The notes: generated by a model from the letters alone, not told the origin. Numbered from the stretch's first letter, positions 8,898-18,062 are shown. The stretch is DNA of 64,000 nucleotides from CAVUMR01 sp963742715 (GCA_963742715.1 CAVUMR010000003.1:930001-994000), one strand, 5' to 3'. Numbers and translations are program-made.

Positions 8898-10154
8898 TCA
8901 CGCCGCGAGCCAGGACAGCGCGGCCGCCACCAGGGTCCGCACCCCGGTGGTCAGGGTCGGCTCGATGACCGGCGCGAACAGCGGCGAATGGTTCGACGGG
9001 ATGTCCTCGTCCACCCGGCCGGCGGCCTCCGCGGCCGCATGCCGCTCCGGGTCGGAGCCGCCGACGAACCAGAAGCAGGACGGCACCCCGGCGGCGGTAC
9101 CGAATGCCCCGAAGTCCTCACTGCCGGTGATCAGCGGGATGTCGACCACCCGCTCGTCACCGAGCTCGGCGCGGATCGCGGCGAGCGCCCGTTCGGTGGC
9201 GACCGGCTCGTTGACCAGCACCGGGATGGTGCCGACGATGGTGATCTCCGGCTCCGGGGCACCGGACGCGGCCGCCTCCGCCCGGGCGATCCGGCCGATC
9301 GCGTCGAGCAGCGAGCTGCGCGTCTCCTGATCGAACGACCGCACGCTGAGCTGCAGCAACGCCTCGGCCGCGATGATGTTGTGCTTGGTACCGGCGTGCA
9401 TGGCGCCGACCGTGACCACGCCGTTGTCCAGCGCGGAGAGCTCCCGGGACACGATGGTCTGCAGCCGCATGACGGTGGCCGCGGCCATCACCACCGGATC
9501 GATCGTGGTTTCCGGGCGCGAGCCGTGGCCGCCCCGGCCGAACAGGCGCACGTCGACGGAGTCGCCGCCGGCCATCGTCGGGCCGGTGCGGTAGCCCACC
9601 ATGCCGGCCGCGGCCGCGCCGACGTGCTGGCCGAGTACCACATCCGGCGTGCCGAACCGGTCGAACAGGTCGTCGTCGACCATCGCCTGCGCGCCCGCGC
9701 CCAACTCCTCGGCCGGCTGGAACACCCCGAGCAGCGTGCCGGACCACTCCGACCGGGCCTGCCGCAGCAGGTCGAGCGCCCCGATCAGCCAGGTGACGTG
9801 CATGTCGTGCCCGCACGCGTGCATGACCGGTACGTCGACGCCGTCCGGGCTCACGCCGCGGGCGGTACTCGCGTACTCCAGGCCGGTCGCCTCGGCCACC
9901 GGCAGCGCGTCCATGTCGGCGCGCAGCAGCACGGTCGGACCGGGGCCGTTTCGCAGTACCGCGACCACCCCGGTACCACCGACGCCCTCGGTCACCTCGT
10001 ACCCCATCGAACGGGTCCGCTCGGCGACCAGCGCGGCGGTCCGGTGCTCGGCGAAGGACAGCTCCGGATGCGCGTGCAGGTCCCGGTAGAGGTCGGTCAG
10101 GTCCGGCCGGAGCTTGTCCAGCCCGGATAGCACCGTCGCGGTACCAGCAGTCAT
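8898..10154 (-). CDS. M20-family amidohydrolase (hippurate/N-acyl amino acid hydrolase type)
   Basis: A 418-residue metallo-aminohydrolase. Visible: HAHPELSFAEHRT near the N-terminus, LRADMDALPV, the metal-binding HACGHDMHV, and QPAEELGAG with the catalytic/metal Glu, in the order and spacing of M20D (IAA-amino acid/hippurate hydrolases). It should cleave an amide between an acyl group and an amino acid, using two divalent metals. The ATG at 10154 has GAGAGGGGCGGG upstream; the open frame extends about 41 codons further without a ribosome site, so the shorter start is chosen. It is divergent from the acyl-CoA synthetase; there is no operon partner. Confidence 0.92.
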   Translation of the reverse strand: MTAGTATVLSGLDKLRPDLTDLYRDLHAHPELSFAEHRTAALVAERTRSMGYEVTEGVGGTGVVAVLRNGPGPTVLLRADMDALPVAEATGLEYASTARGVSPDGVDVPVMHACGHDMHVTWLIGALDLLRQARSEWSGTLLGVFQPAEELGAGAQAMVDDDLFDRFGTPDVVLGQHVGAAAAGMVGYRTGPTMAGGDSVDVRLFGRGGHGSRPETTIDPVVMAAATVMRLQTIVSRELSALDNGVVTVGAMHAGTKHNIIAAEALLQLSVRSFDQETRSSLLDAIGRIARAEAAASGAPEPEITIVGTIPVLVNEPVATERALAAIRAELGDERVVDIPLITGSEDFGAFGTAAGVPSCFWFVGGSDPERHAAAEAAGRVDEDIPSNHSPLFAPVIEPTLTTGVRTLVAAALSWLAA

Positions 10155-10405
10155 GTACCCGCCCCTCTCGACCCGCGCCGGCACGGCGTTGCCGGTCTGC
10201 GACGGTGACGCTACAGCCGCGCAACGATCTGTCCCGGCCTGCCGCGACTGTCCTAGAGTCTGTCTGCGAACCCGCACAGCGGCGAGTCGGCCCCGCCCGG
10301 CCCCCGCGCACCGCCGACCCCCGCGCGCAGCCGGCCCCCGGCCGGCGGAGGTGGCCGGCGCTCGACCCCCGCCGGCGGGCGGCAGATCAGGACGGAGGGA
10401 GCGCG

Positions 10406-11929
10406 ATGGCGGTGCTGCGTCCCTTCGACGAGAGCGGCGTCCGACCCGACAGCGCCGGAATCAAGCGGTACGACGACCTGCCCGGCTCGGTGGTGGAGCT
10501 GCTGCGGACCAGCGTGGAGCGCGATCCGGAGCAGGAAGCGATCGTCGAACTGGACGGCGCTCGGGTGAGCTACCAGGAGTTGTGGGACCGCAGCAGCCGG
10601 GTGGCCGGCGGGTTGCGCGGCGCCGGCGTCGGCCGCGGCGACCGGGTGGCCATCCAGTACCGCAACGGACTGGCCTGGGTACACGCGTTCTTCGGCACGC
10701 TCATGGCGGGCGCGATCGCGGTACCGGTGAACACCCGGCTGGCCGAGCCCGAGATCGCGTACGTGATCGAGGACAGCCGCTCGCGCTTCTCGCTCGGGCC
10801 GGACAGCCCGCTGCCGGACGGCACGCCGTACGTGGCCGAGAACCAGGCGCGGGACGAGGTGGCCGGCATCTTCTACACGTCCGGTACCACCGGCTCCCCC
10901 AAGGGCGCCATGATCACCAACGAGAACTTCCTGACCAACGCGGAGAACGGGCTGCGGGTCGCCAAGATCCCGCGGGAGGACCCGTCGTTACGCAATCTGG
11001 TCTCGGTACCGCTGTTCCACGTGGCCGGCTGCAACAGCCAGTTGCTGCCGACCGTGCAGGTCGGCGGTACCACGGTGATCATGCCGGAGTTCGACGTGGA
11101 CCGGTTCCTGCGCGCGTTGGTGGACGAGCGGATCCGGGTCGTCTCGTCGGTACCGGCGGTGTACTGGTACGCGCTGAGCCGGCCGGACATCGACTCGTAC
11201 GACCTGTCCGGAGTGGGCTGGGCGACCTACGGCGGGGCGCCGGTCGCACCCTCGGTGGTACGCCGGATCAAACAGCACTTCACCAACGCGCGGGTCGGCA
11301 ACGGCTTCGGGCTGACCGAGACCGCCTCGCTGTCCACGTTCCTGCCGGACGAGTGGGCGTGTACGCATCCCGAGTCGGTCGGCTTCCCCGCCCCCACGGT
11401 CGACGTCCGGCTGGCCGACGTGAAACTGCCCGGCGCGAACGTGACCGGCATCGGTGAGCTGCTGATCCGGGGCGGCAACGTCGTCCCCGGCTACTGGAAC
11501 AAGCCAGCGGAAACGGCCGCGACCTTCCAGGACGGGTGGTTACGCAGCGGCGACCTGGCCCGCATCGACGACGAAGGTCGGGTGTACATCGTCGACCGGA
11601 TGAAGGACATGATCAACCGCGGTGGCGAGAACGTGTACTCGGTCGAGGTGGAGAACGTGCTCGCCTCGGCGCCCGGTGTGCTCGAGGTCGCGGTGGTGGC
11701 CGTACCGGACGACATGATGGGCGAGAAGGTGGGCGCGGTGGTGGTACCCGCGCCGGGCCTGCCGTTCGAGGGACAGGACGTCCTCGCGTACGCCCGCGAG
11801 CGGCTCGCCGACTTCAAGGTGCCGCAGTACCTGCGGGTACAGGACGAGCCGCTGCCCCGGAACCCGGCCGGCAAGGTGGTCAAGCCGGCGCTGCAGGCCG
11901 AGGGCGACTGGGGTACCGAGCTGCGCTGA
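10406..11929 (+). CDS. AMP-forming acyl-CoA synthetase/ligase
   Basis: A 507-residue ANL-superfamily enzyme that adenylates a carboxylic acid and transfers it to CoA. Motifs: phosphate loop YTSGTTGSPKGAM (about residues 153-165), GFGLTET, SGDLARIDDEGRVYIVDR with the hinge, INRGGENVYSVEVE, and the C-terminal NPAGKVVK with the catalytic Lys. The ATG at 10406 sits 5 bases after GGAGGGA. An in-frame extension to 10205 is open but is low-complexity Pro/Arg and lacks a ribosome site. The closest functional group is the medium/long-chain or aromatic acyl-CoA ligases; the exact acid cannot be told. It converges on the hybrid kinase gene with an 18-base gap. Confidence 0.92.
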   Translation: MAVLRPFDESGVRPDSAGIKRYDDLPGSVVELLRTSVERDPEQEAIVELDGARVSYQELWDRSSRVAGGLRGAGVGRGDRVAIQYRNGLAWVHAFFGTLMAGAIAVPVNTRLAEPEIAYVIEDSRSRFSLGPDSPLPDGTPYVAENQARDEVAGIFYTSGTTGSPKGAMITNENFLTNAENGLRVAKIPREDPSLRNLVSVPLFHVAGCNSQLLPTVQVGGTTVIMPEFDVDRFLRALVDERIRVVSSVPAVYWYALSRPDIDSYDLSGVGWATYGGAPVAPSVVRRIKQHFTNARVGNGFGLTETASLSTFLPDEWACTHPESVGFPAPTVDVRLADVKLPGANVTGIGELLIRGGNVVPGYWNKPAETAATFQDGWLRSGDLARIDDEGRVYIVDRMKDMINRGGENVYSVEVENVLASAPGVLEVAVVAVPDDMMGEKVGAVVVPAPGLPFEGQDVLAYARERLADFKVPQYLRVQDEPLPRNPAGKVVKPALQAEGDWGTELR

Positions 11930-11947
11930 CTCGGGCCTGGGTCGGGA

Positions 11948-14059
11948 TCAGGTCGGGGTGCCCGCCACCTCGGGCCGGGGGGTCGGTATGCCCGGTGCCT
12001 CGGGCGGGGAGGTGTCCGCCGGGTTGTACGCATGCAGACCCTCGTAGTGGCCGTTGAGGATCCGCCCGGCCTTCTCGATGATGGCCGCCGCGGTGAACGG
12101 CTTCTCGATGAGGTACACGTCGCGGTCGAGCCGGCCCTGGGAGGCGAGGGTCGGCCGGGCGTAGCCGGACATGAAGAGCACCTCGACGTCGGGTTTGAGC
12201 TCGCGGATCTTCTCGGCCACCTCCTTGCCGAGCATGTTCGGCATGACCACGTCGGTGAGCAGGAGGTGGATGTCGCCGTCGTGCAACGCGGCGAGCGACA
12301 CCGCCTCGGCGCCGTTCGCCGCCGTGATCACCTGGTACCCGGAGCGGGTGAAGATCCGCTCGGTCACCTCGCGGAGCGCCTCCTGGTCCTCCACGACCAG
12401 CACCGTCTCCCCGGCCGGGGTGCGTTCATAGGGCATCACCTCGTGCAGGTGGCCGGCGGTCTCCTCGGTGACCGGCACCAGAATGGTGAACGTGGTGCCG
12501 TGCCCCGGTTCCGACTCGATCTTGATGGAGCCGTCGGCCTGGGCCACGATGCCGTACACCGTGGAAAGCCCCAGGCCGGTGCCGGACTGCTTGGTGGTGA
12601 AGAACGGTTCGAACGCGTGCTCGATGATCTCGGCGGGCATGCCGCTGCCGGTGTCGCTGACCCGCAGCCGCACATGCCGGCCGATCCTCGGCAGCGTCTC
12701 GGTGTCGGTATCGGCGGTGTCGACCACGACGTTCGCGGTGTCGATGGTCAACGTGCCGCCGATCGGCATCGCGTCGCGGGCGTTGATGGCCAGGTTGACC
12801 AGCACCTGCTCGAGCTGGCCGGTGTCGGCGAGTACCGGCCACAGGTCCGCGGCGAGCTCCGTCTGCAGCGTGACGTCGGCGCCGATGCTGCGACGGAGCA
12901 GCTGCTCCACCTCGGTGACGACGTGGTTGAGATCGAGTACCCGCGGTTGGACGACCTCGCGCCGGGCGAACGCGAGGAGTTGATGGGTCAAGTCGGCGGC
13001 CCGTTCGGCGGCCCGCTGGATCTGCCCGACGTCACGGCTGGCCGCCTCCAGCTCCGGTCCACGCTCGGCCAGATCCTCCAGGACGAACGCGGCGTAGTTG
13101 AGGATCACCGCGAGAAGGTTGTTGAAATCGTGCGCGACCCCGCCGGCGAGCTGGCCGAGCACCTCCAGCCGCTGGCCCTGCTGTAGCTGTGCCTCGAGAT
13201 GCTCGCGGTCCTCCTTGGCCTGTACGTGCCCGGCGGTCATCAACACCTGGAACCGGTCCTGCGCCTCCTTCACCTGGACCTGTTCCTGCGCGTGCTCCTC
13301 GCCCATCCGGACCTTGTACCGGTCCTGCGCCTCGCTGACCTGTACCCGTTCCTTCGCACGTTCGTCTCTCATCGCCACCTGGAACCGGTCGTGCGCCTCC
13401 TGAACCTGGACCCGTTCCTCCTCCTGCTCCTCGCCCATCCGAGCCTGGTAGCGGTCCCGGGCCTCGTGCACCTGCACGCGTTCCTTCGCGTACTCGGCCT
13501 CGAGATGGGCATCGCCCAGTTGGGTCAGGTCGTCCGGCGGGGGGCGGACCTCGACGTACGCATCGACCGGCGGGACCGGCGGAATCGATGGGGCCGGAGG
13601 AGCCGACGGAACCAGCGGGACCGGCGCAGTCGGCGTGGCCGGTGGAGCGGCGACGGGATCGGGCGCCGCCCGTGGCTCACCGAGCGGACCAGCGATCGTC
13701 ACGGCCCCGACGGTGGTACCGGTGGAATCGAGGATCGGCCAGATCGCCAACCACACGGGTACGACTGTCCCATCTCGACAGACCCGCTGCGTGTCATAGC
13801 TCTCGACGTGCCCGCCGGCAACGACGCGGTTGACGAGGGCAGCCTCGTCCTCGCGGCGTTCCTCCGGAACGATGACGTCCGCACGCATGCCGAGGAGTTC
13901 CCCGTCCGCGTAGCGGTACAGGAGGGTGGCGGGCCGGTTGCAGACGTTGATCACACCGGAGCGGGTCATCGCCACGATCGCGTCGCTCGACGATCCGATA
14001 ATCGACGCGAGGTCAACCCGCTGTACGGCGACCTGGGCACGCGCCGGGATACTTGCCAT
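11948..14059 (-). CDS. PAS - coiled-coil - histidine kinase - receiver hybrid protein
   Basis: A 703-residue cytoplasmic sensor kinase. Order: a PAS domain (about residues 13-125, AIVAMTRSGVINVCNRPATLL), a Pro/Ala linker (131-176), four 22-residue coiled-coil repeats (191-278), HisKA with AHDFNNLL (His310), HATPase with NLAINARDAM, SDTGSGMP and SGTGLGLST, then a receiver domain (551-670) with VVEDQE, the phospho-acceptor Asp603 in LTDVVMPN and Lys653. The FNNLL-type H-box and hybrid layout match FixL-like cytosolic kinases that pass phosphate to their own receiver. No membrane segment and no response-regulator neighbour, so the output is unknown. The repeated coiled coil probably transmits the PAS signal to the catalytic domain (inference). 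Confidence 0.92.
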   Translation of the reverse strand: MASIPARAQVAVQRVDLASIIGSSSDAIVAMTRSGVINVCNRPATLLYRYADGELLGMRADVIVPEERREDEAALVNRVVAGGHVESYDTQRVCRDGTVVPVWLAIWPILDSTGTTVGAVTIAGPLGEPRAAPDPVAAPPATPTAPVPLVPSAPPAPSIPPVPPVDAYVEVRPPPDDLTQLGDAHLEAEYAKERVQVHEARDRYQARMGEEQEEERVQVQEAHDRFQVAMRDERAKERVQVSEAQDRYKVRMGEEHAQEQVQVKEAQDRFQVLMTAGHVQAKEDREHLEAQLQQGQRLEVLGQLAGGVAHDFNNLLAVILNYAAFVLEDLAERGPELEAASRDVGQIQRAAERAADLTHQLLAFARREVVQPRVLDLNHVVTEVEQLLRRSIGADVTLQTELAADLWPVLADTGQLEQVLVNLAINARDAMPIGGTLTIDTANVVVDTADTDTETLPRIGRHVRLRVSDTGSGMPAEIIEHAFEPFFTTKQSGTGLGLSTVYGIVAQADGSIKIESEPGHGTTFTILVPVTEETAGHLHEVMPYERTPAGETVLVVEDQEALREVTERIFTRSGYQVITAANGAEAVSLAALHDGDIHLLLTDVVMPNMLGKEVAEKIRELKPDVEVLFMSGYARPTLASQGRLDRDVYLIEKPFTAAAIIEKAGRILNGHYEGLHAYNPADTSPPEAPGIPTPRPEVAGTPT
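13226..13489 (-). repeat. four tandem 66-bp coding repeats in the hybrid kinase
   Basis: Residues 191-278 are four consecutive 22-residue units, each built around ERVQV-EA-DR(Y/F)-V-M followed by acidic residues. They differ by several substitutions, so the array is old and under coding selection. A charged 22-residue period is compatible with a continuous coiled-coil signalling helix. Confidence 0.9.
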
Positions 14060-14427
14060 GTCAACCCGCTAGGGCCGCCGAGCAGTGCGAGCGCTGGTTG
14101 AAGCGGCCGCCATCCAGCGCAGGTCGCAGACACGGAACAATCTGTGGGGATCTCCAACGAAACCCTACGCCCGCCGGCCGGATGTTTTCCGTGAAACGGA
14201 CAAAGATCAAGAATATATGGTATACGCGCACCGATAGGGTCGATCTCACCCGGAGATCGCATCTGTTCCAGCCGGCGAACGGTGGCCGCTGAACGACACC
14301 GACGCATGGCCCGCGCCGACCGGCATGGCCCGCGCGGCTCGGCGGGCCACGCGCGATCGGACGCGCGGCCCCGGCGATCCCGCCACCTCGAGCCGGCCCG
14401 CCAGCCCGGGTAGCGCCGCTGGCCGAG
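14060..14427. other. intergenic region with an AT-rich, promoter-like patch
   Basis: 368 bases between the minus-strand kinase and the minus-strand VOC gene. Bases about 14180-14235 are unusually AT-rich for this genome (GATGTTTTCC to TATGGTATACGC) and include TATACC/TATATT-like words on the minus strand, a plausible promoter for the kinase. No gene is supported. Confidence 0.4.
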
Positions 14428-15198
14428 CTACATGGAGAAGTCGGGGTTGTTCTTGATGATGGCGAAGGTGCCGCCCTGCGGGTCGCGGAAGATCGCCAGC
14501 CGGCCGGCCGGCGAGTCGTCCCGCATCAGCTCGGTCGCACCGAGCTCGGCGGCCTTGTCCGCCACCGCGTCGCAGTCGTCCACCGCGAAGTAGATCGACC
14601 AGGCGGTCGGCATGCCGGCCTGCTCAGGGCCGATCTGCATCGCGCCCGCCACCGACTTGCCGTCGACCTCGAACAACGTGTACGTCATGCCCTGGTCGAC
14701 GCCGACATCCCGGGTGGTGACCGGGAAGACCGCCTCGTAGAACGCCTTGGCGGTCGAGACGTCGGCGGTCATCAGCTCGGCCCAGCTGAGGCTGCCGTGC
14801 GCATCGACCAGCTCAGAGCCCTTGTGTGCCCCGGCCTGCCAGGCCGAGAAGATGCCGCCGGTCGGATCGACGAGGACCGCCATCCGGCCCTGGTCCATCA
14901 CGTCCATCGGCGGCGCGAGCACCTTGCCGCCGTTGGCCTCGACCTTGGCCGCGGTCGCGTCGACGTCATCGGTGCTCAGGTACACCGCCCAGGAGGTGCC
15001 CCGGGCCGGGTCGGTGGCCGGACCGATGCCGCCGACCTGCTTGTCGCCCTGCCGGATGAAGCCGTAACCGCCGGCCTCCGGACCAAGGTCCTCGATCGTC
15101 CACCCGAACAGGGTGCCGTAGAACGTCGTCGCCGCTGGGATGTCTGTGGTGCCAAGGTCCACCCAACAAGGGGTGCCCGGCGCGAATTTGGAGGTCAT
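14428..15198 (-). CDS. two-domain VOC (glyoxalase/bleomycin-resistance fold) protein
   Basis: A 256-residue protein made of two tandem VOC modules. The first starts at PCWVDLGTTDIPAATTFYG (about residues 9-27) and the second at SWAELMTADVSTAKAFYE (about residues 135-152). Each ends with a beta strand of the type VLVDPTGGIFSAWQ or IFRDPQGGTFAII. Such proteins are often 27-kDa antigen/CFP30B-like hydroxylases or binding proteins with unclear substrates. The ATG at 15198 is preceded by GAGGATGTCGGC; the same frame stays open far upstream but without coding character. It stands alone. Confidence 0.88.
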   Translation of the reverse strand: MTSKFAPGTPCWVDLGTTDIPAATTFYGTLFGWTIEDLGPEAGGYGFIRQGDKQVGGIGPATDPARGTSWAVYLSTDDVDATAAKVEANGGKVLAPPMDVMDQGRMAVLVDPTGGIFSAWQAGAHKGSELVDAHGSLSWAELMTADVSTAKAFYEAVFPVTTRDVGVDQGMTYTLFEVDGKSVAGAMQIGPEQAGMPTAWSIYFAVDDCDAVADKAAELGATELMRDDSPAGRLAIFRDPQGGTFAIIKNNPDFSM

Positions 15199-15291
15199 GC
15201 CGACATCCTCGCCGTGACCACCGACAGAATCCGCGAAACCGCAACACCCGATATGAAGGTCTGGTGAAGAGCGGGGATACCCTCGCCGCCG

Positions 15292-15438
15292 CCGCTCCCA
15301 CCCGCGCCGGCCACGACCGGCGGGAGCCGCCGCGGTGACCCGCGGGAGCCGCGTGCCGGCGCGGACCCCGCTCCCACCCGCGCCGGCCACGACCGGCGGG
15401 AGCCGCCGGCGGTGACCCGCGGGCCGGCGCGGACACCC
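15292..15438. repeat. 76-bp tandem duplication upstream of the lacI-type gene
   Basis: CCGCTCCCACCCGCGCCGG starts at 15292 and again at 15368, a period of 76 bp; the second copy is near-identical to about 15438. Each copy contains GCTCCC and GGGAGC arms that can pair. It fills most of the 328-base gap between the VOC gene and the LacI-type gene, which otherwise holds no gene. Confidence 0.85.
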
Positions 15439-15487
15439 GGGCGGAAGCTCTCGAATCGGCTGGTAGCTGCGCCCCACTAACCTGGCC

Positions 15488-15504
15488 ACTGAACCGTTTA
15501 AGTG
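15488..15504. promoter_or_regulatory. LacI-type operator in front of its own regulator gene
   Basis: ACTGAACCGTTTAAGTG differs at 2 of 17 bases from the operator at 16612-16628 in front of the transport operon, and lies 23 bases upstream of the regulator start. It is probably an autoregulatory site. Confidence 0.75.
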
Positions 15505-15526
15505 GAATGGACGCAGGGAGACCGCG

Positions 15527-16537
15527 GTGAGACGGCCGACGATCGCGGACATCGCCCACCGGGCCGGGGTCACGAAGAGCGCCGTCTCGTACGCGCTGAA
15601 CGGGCGGCCGGGGGTATCCGAGGCGACCCGGCGTCGCGTCCTCGCCATCGCCCACGAGCTCGGTTGGCAGGCCAGCAGCGCGGCCCGCGCCCTGTCCGAC
15701 GGCCGGGCCGGAGCGCTCGGGCTGGTGGTCGACCGGCCGGCCCGCACCCTCGGTATCGAGCCGTTCTTCATGCAGCTCATCGCCGGTATCGAGGCGGAGT
15801 TGGCGAGCCGGAACATCGCGCTGCTGCTGCAGGTGGCGCAGGACCGGGCGGCGCAGCTCGCGACGTACCGCCGGTGGTGGGCCGAGCGCCGGATCGACGG
15901 GATCTTCCTGGTCGACCTGCACGTCGAGGACCCGCGACTGCGCCTGGTACGCGAGCTCGGCCTGCCCGCCGTGGTGGTCGGCGGTCCGGACGGGCTGGAC
16001 GGCGTACCGGGGGTGTGGAACGACGAGGCCGGCGCGATGCGTGCCGTCGTCGAGTACCTGGTCGCGCTCGGGCACCGGCGGATCGCGCGGATCGGCGGAC
16101 TTCCCGAGCTGCGGCACACCGCCGCGCGTACCGACGAGTTCGTGACCGCCACCCGCGCGCGGGACGTGACCGGCACCTGCGTGAACACCGACTACACCGG
16201 CGAGGAGGGCGCGCAGGCGACCCGGCGGCTGCTCACGGGTACGCCCGCGCCGACCGCACTGGTGTACGACAACGACGTGATGGCGGTGGCCGGACTCGCG
16301 GTAGCCACCGAGTTGGGCATCGCGGTACCGGACCAGTTGTCGATCGTGGCCTGGGACGACTCGGTGCTCTGCCGGCTGGTACACCCGCCACTGACCGCGG
16401 TGAGCATGGACATCGGGGCGTACGGCGGCCATGTCGCGCGGCGGCTGCTCGACCTTGTCGTCGGCGAGACCGTGACCGGCTGCTGCAACGCCACCCCGGT
16501 GCTGGTCCCCCGGGCCAGCACCGCCCCGCCTCCGTGA
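15527..16537 (+). CDS. LacI-family transcriptional regulator of the sugar operon
   Basis: A 336-residue repressor. The N-terminal helix-turn-helix and hinge are textbook (TIADIAHRAGVTKSAVSYAL at residues 5-24, hinge helix with SSAARALSDGRAG), followed by a periplasmic-binding-protein-like effector domain ending in VAWDDSVLCRLVHPPLT and the C-terminal subdomain. The GTG at 15527 follows AGGGAG. The gene faces the ABC transporter operon, and an AACCGGTT-centred palindrome occurs once before this gene (imperfect) and twice in the operon promoter. It should therefore repress both until a sugar ligand binds. The effector is unknown, probably an oligosaccharide imported by the neighbouring transporter. 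Confidence 0.93.
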   Translation: MRRPTIADIAHRAGVTKSAVSYALNGRPGVSEATRRRVLAIAHELGWQASSAARALSDGRAGALGLVVDRPARTLGIEPFFMQLIAGIEAELASRNIALLLQVAQDRAAQLATYRRWWAERRIDGIFLVDLHVEDPRLRLVRELGLPAVVVGGPDGLDGVPGVWNDEAGAMRAVVEYLVALGHRRIARIGGLPELRHTAARTDEFVTATRARDVTGTCVNTDYTGEEGAQATRRLLTGTPAPTALVYDNDVMAVAGLAVATELGIAVPDQLSIVAWDDSVLCRLVHPPLTAVSMDIGAYGGHVARRLLDLVVGETVTGCCNATPVLVPRASTAPPP

Positions 16538-16606
16538 ACGGCGCGCCGCCGCCCTGACGACGCGCACGCCGCCCTGGCTGGACGAGAAAAGACGCGCCGG
16601 GCGCGT

Positions 16607-16634
16607 TTGACACTCAACCGGTTAAGTGTTTAAT
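16607..16634 (+). promoter_or_regulatory. sigma-70-type promoter of the sugar transport operon
   Basis: TTGACA (16607-16612) and TTTAAT (16629-16634) with a 16-base spacer. The spacer is filled by the first LacI-type operator. The transcript would start around 16641, inside the second operator, about 115 bases before the lipoprotein gene. Confidence 0.7.
16612..16628. promoter_or_regulatory. LacI-type operator 1
   Basis: ACTCAACCGGTTAAGTG, a near-perfect palindrome centred on AACCGGTT, lying exactly between the -35 and -10 boxes. Binding here would block RNA polymerase. Confidence 0.82.
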
Positions 16635-16639
16635 TCTCC

Positions 16640-16656
16640 GTCAACCGGTTAAGTAG
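16640..16656. promoter_or_regulatory. LacI-type operator 2
   Basis: GTCAACCGGTTAAGTAG, sharing TCAACCGGTTAAGT with operator 1 and 28 bases downstream of it (between 2 and 3 helical turns). It covers the predicted transcription start. Confidence 0.8.
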
Positions 16657-16754
16657 CCCCTTTCGGGCACCTGCCTCCCGGATGCGTCCGGGTCGCCCCC
16701 ACCGTGCTCGATGGGCACGCTTCGGCCCGTGCCGGAGCCGGAGGGAGCGAACGC

Positions 16755-18062
16755 ATGAGAGCACGGATCATCGCCGCATTCGCCGCGAGCGCGCTGCTTG
16801 CCGGCGGCCTCACCGCCTGCGGCTCGGACGGCGGGTCAAGCTCCGGGGAGCTCACCTACTGGGCGAGCAACCAGGGCCGCAGCCTGCAGCAGGACAAGCA
16901 GATCCTCACCCCGGAGCTGAAGAAGTTCCAGCAGAAGACCGGCATCAAGGTCAAGCTCGAGGTCATCGGCTGGCCGGACCTGCTCAACCGGATCCTCGGC
17001 GCGGTGTCCAGCGGCAAGGGGCCGGACGTACTCAATGTCGGCAACACCTGGTCCGCGTCGCTGCAGGCCACCGGCGGGTTCGTACCGTTCGACGACGACA
17101 CGATCGGCAAGGTCGGCGGCAAGGACCGGTTCATCCCGTCCACCCTGACCGCGACCGGCAAGGAAGGCGAACCGCCGGCATTCGTACCGCTGTACGGACT
17201 GGCGTACGGGCTGTTCTACAACAAGAGGATGTTCGCGCAGGCCGGGATCGCCAACCCGCCGAAGAACTGGGCCGAGCTGGTCACGGACGCGAAGAAGCTG
17301 ACCAACCCGAGCAAGAAGCAGTACGGCGTCGGCATGATGGGCGCCAGCTACACCGAGGGTGTGCACTTCGCGTTCATGTTCGGTGAGCAGAACGGCGCGA
17401 AGCTCTTCGACGGCAAGGAGCCGGGCTTCGACTCCGACCAGATGGTCGCCGGGGTGAAGCAGTACGTCGATCTGCTCGCCAACGAGAAGGTCGTGAACCC
17501 GAGCAACGCCGAGTACGTCAACGACTCGCAGCTGCTCGGCGACTTCGCCAACGGCCGCTCGGCGATGATGATGATCCAGAGTGGCGCGACCGCCGGGCTG
17601 GCCGAGAACGGCATGAAGCCCGAGGACTACGGCGTGGTACCGATCCCGCTGCCCGATCCGCTGCCGGCCGGTGGCAACCCGGTCAGCAGCCACGTCGCCG
17701 GCATCAACATCGGGGTCTTCCAGGACAGCAAGAACCAGGAAGAGGCGCTGAAGCTGGTCGACTTCCTGACCAGCCCGGACGAGCAGAAGATCCTCAACGG
17801 CAAGTTCGGCAGCCTGCCGGTGGTGCCCGAGGCGTACGAGGACGCCAAGTTCCAGACCCCGGCCGTCAAGACGTTCCAGGACGTACTGGCGAAGTCCGCG
17901 AAGACGATGCCGATGATCCCGGAGGAGGCGCAGTTCGAGACGCTCGTCGGCAACGCGGTGAAACGGCTGATCGCGGACGCGGCAGCCGGCAAGCCGATCA
18001 CCGACGAGACGATCAAGGCGCAGTTGGCCGCCGCCAACCAACAGATGAAGACCGGCGGATGA
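16755..18062 (+). CDS. sugar ABC transporter, substrate-binding lipoprotein
   Basis: A 435-residue family-1 extracellular solute-binding protein. It has a signal peptide with lipobox LTAC (lipidated Cys at about residue 22), then the typical LTYWASN start, a mid-domain YGLAYGLFYNKRMF segment and late VDFLTSPDEQKI. It should capture an oligosaccharide outside the cell for the two permeases that follow. The ATG at 16755 follows GGAGGGAGCG; an upstream in-frame ATG at 16704 would put charged residues before the signal and is rejected. The stop overlaps the next start (ATGA). No ATPase gene is present in the operon; such systems commonly share an MsiK-like ATPase encoded elsewhere. Confidence 0.95.
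   Translation: MRARIIAAFAASALLAGGLTACGSDGGSSSGELTYWASNQGRSLQQDKQILTPELKKFQQKTGIKVKLEVIGWPDLLNRILGAVSSGKGPDVLNVGNTWSASLQATGGFVPFDDDTIGKVGGKDRFIPSTLTATGKEGEPPAFVPLYGLAYGLFYNKRMFAQAGIANPPKNWAELVTDAKKLTNPSKKQYGVGMMGASYTEGVHFAFMFGEQNGAKLFDGKEPGFDSDQMVAGVKQYVDLLANEKVVNPSNAEYVNDSQLLGDFANGRSAMMMIQSGATAGLAENGMKPEDYGVVPIPLPDPLPAGGNPVSSHVAGINIGVFQDSKNQEEALKLVDFLTSPDEQKILNGKFGSLPVVPEAYEDAKFQTPAVKTFQDVLAKSAKTMPMIPEEAQFETLVGNAVKRLIADAAAGKPITDETIKAQLAAANQQMKTGG

Noticed and set aside
16704..16754. N-terminal extension of the sugar-binding lipoprotein
   Set aside because: Would put charged residues ahead of the signal peptide; ATG 16755 has the ribosome site and the lipobox spacing.
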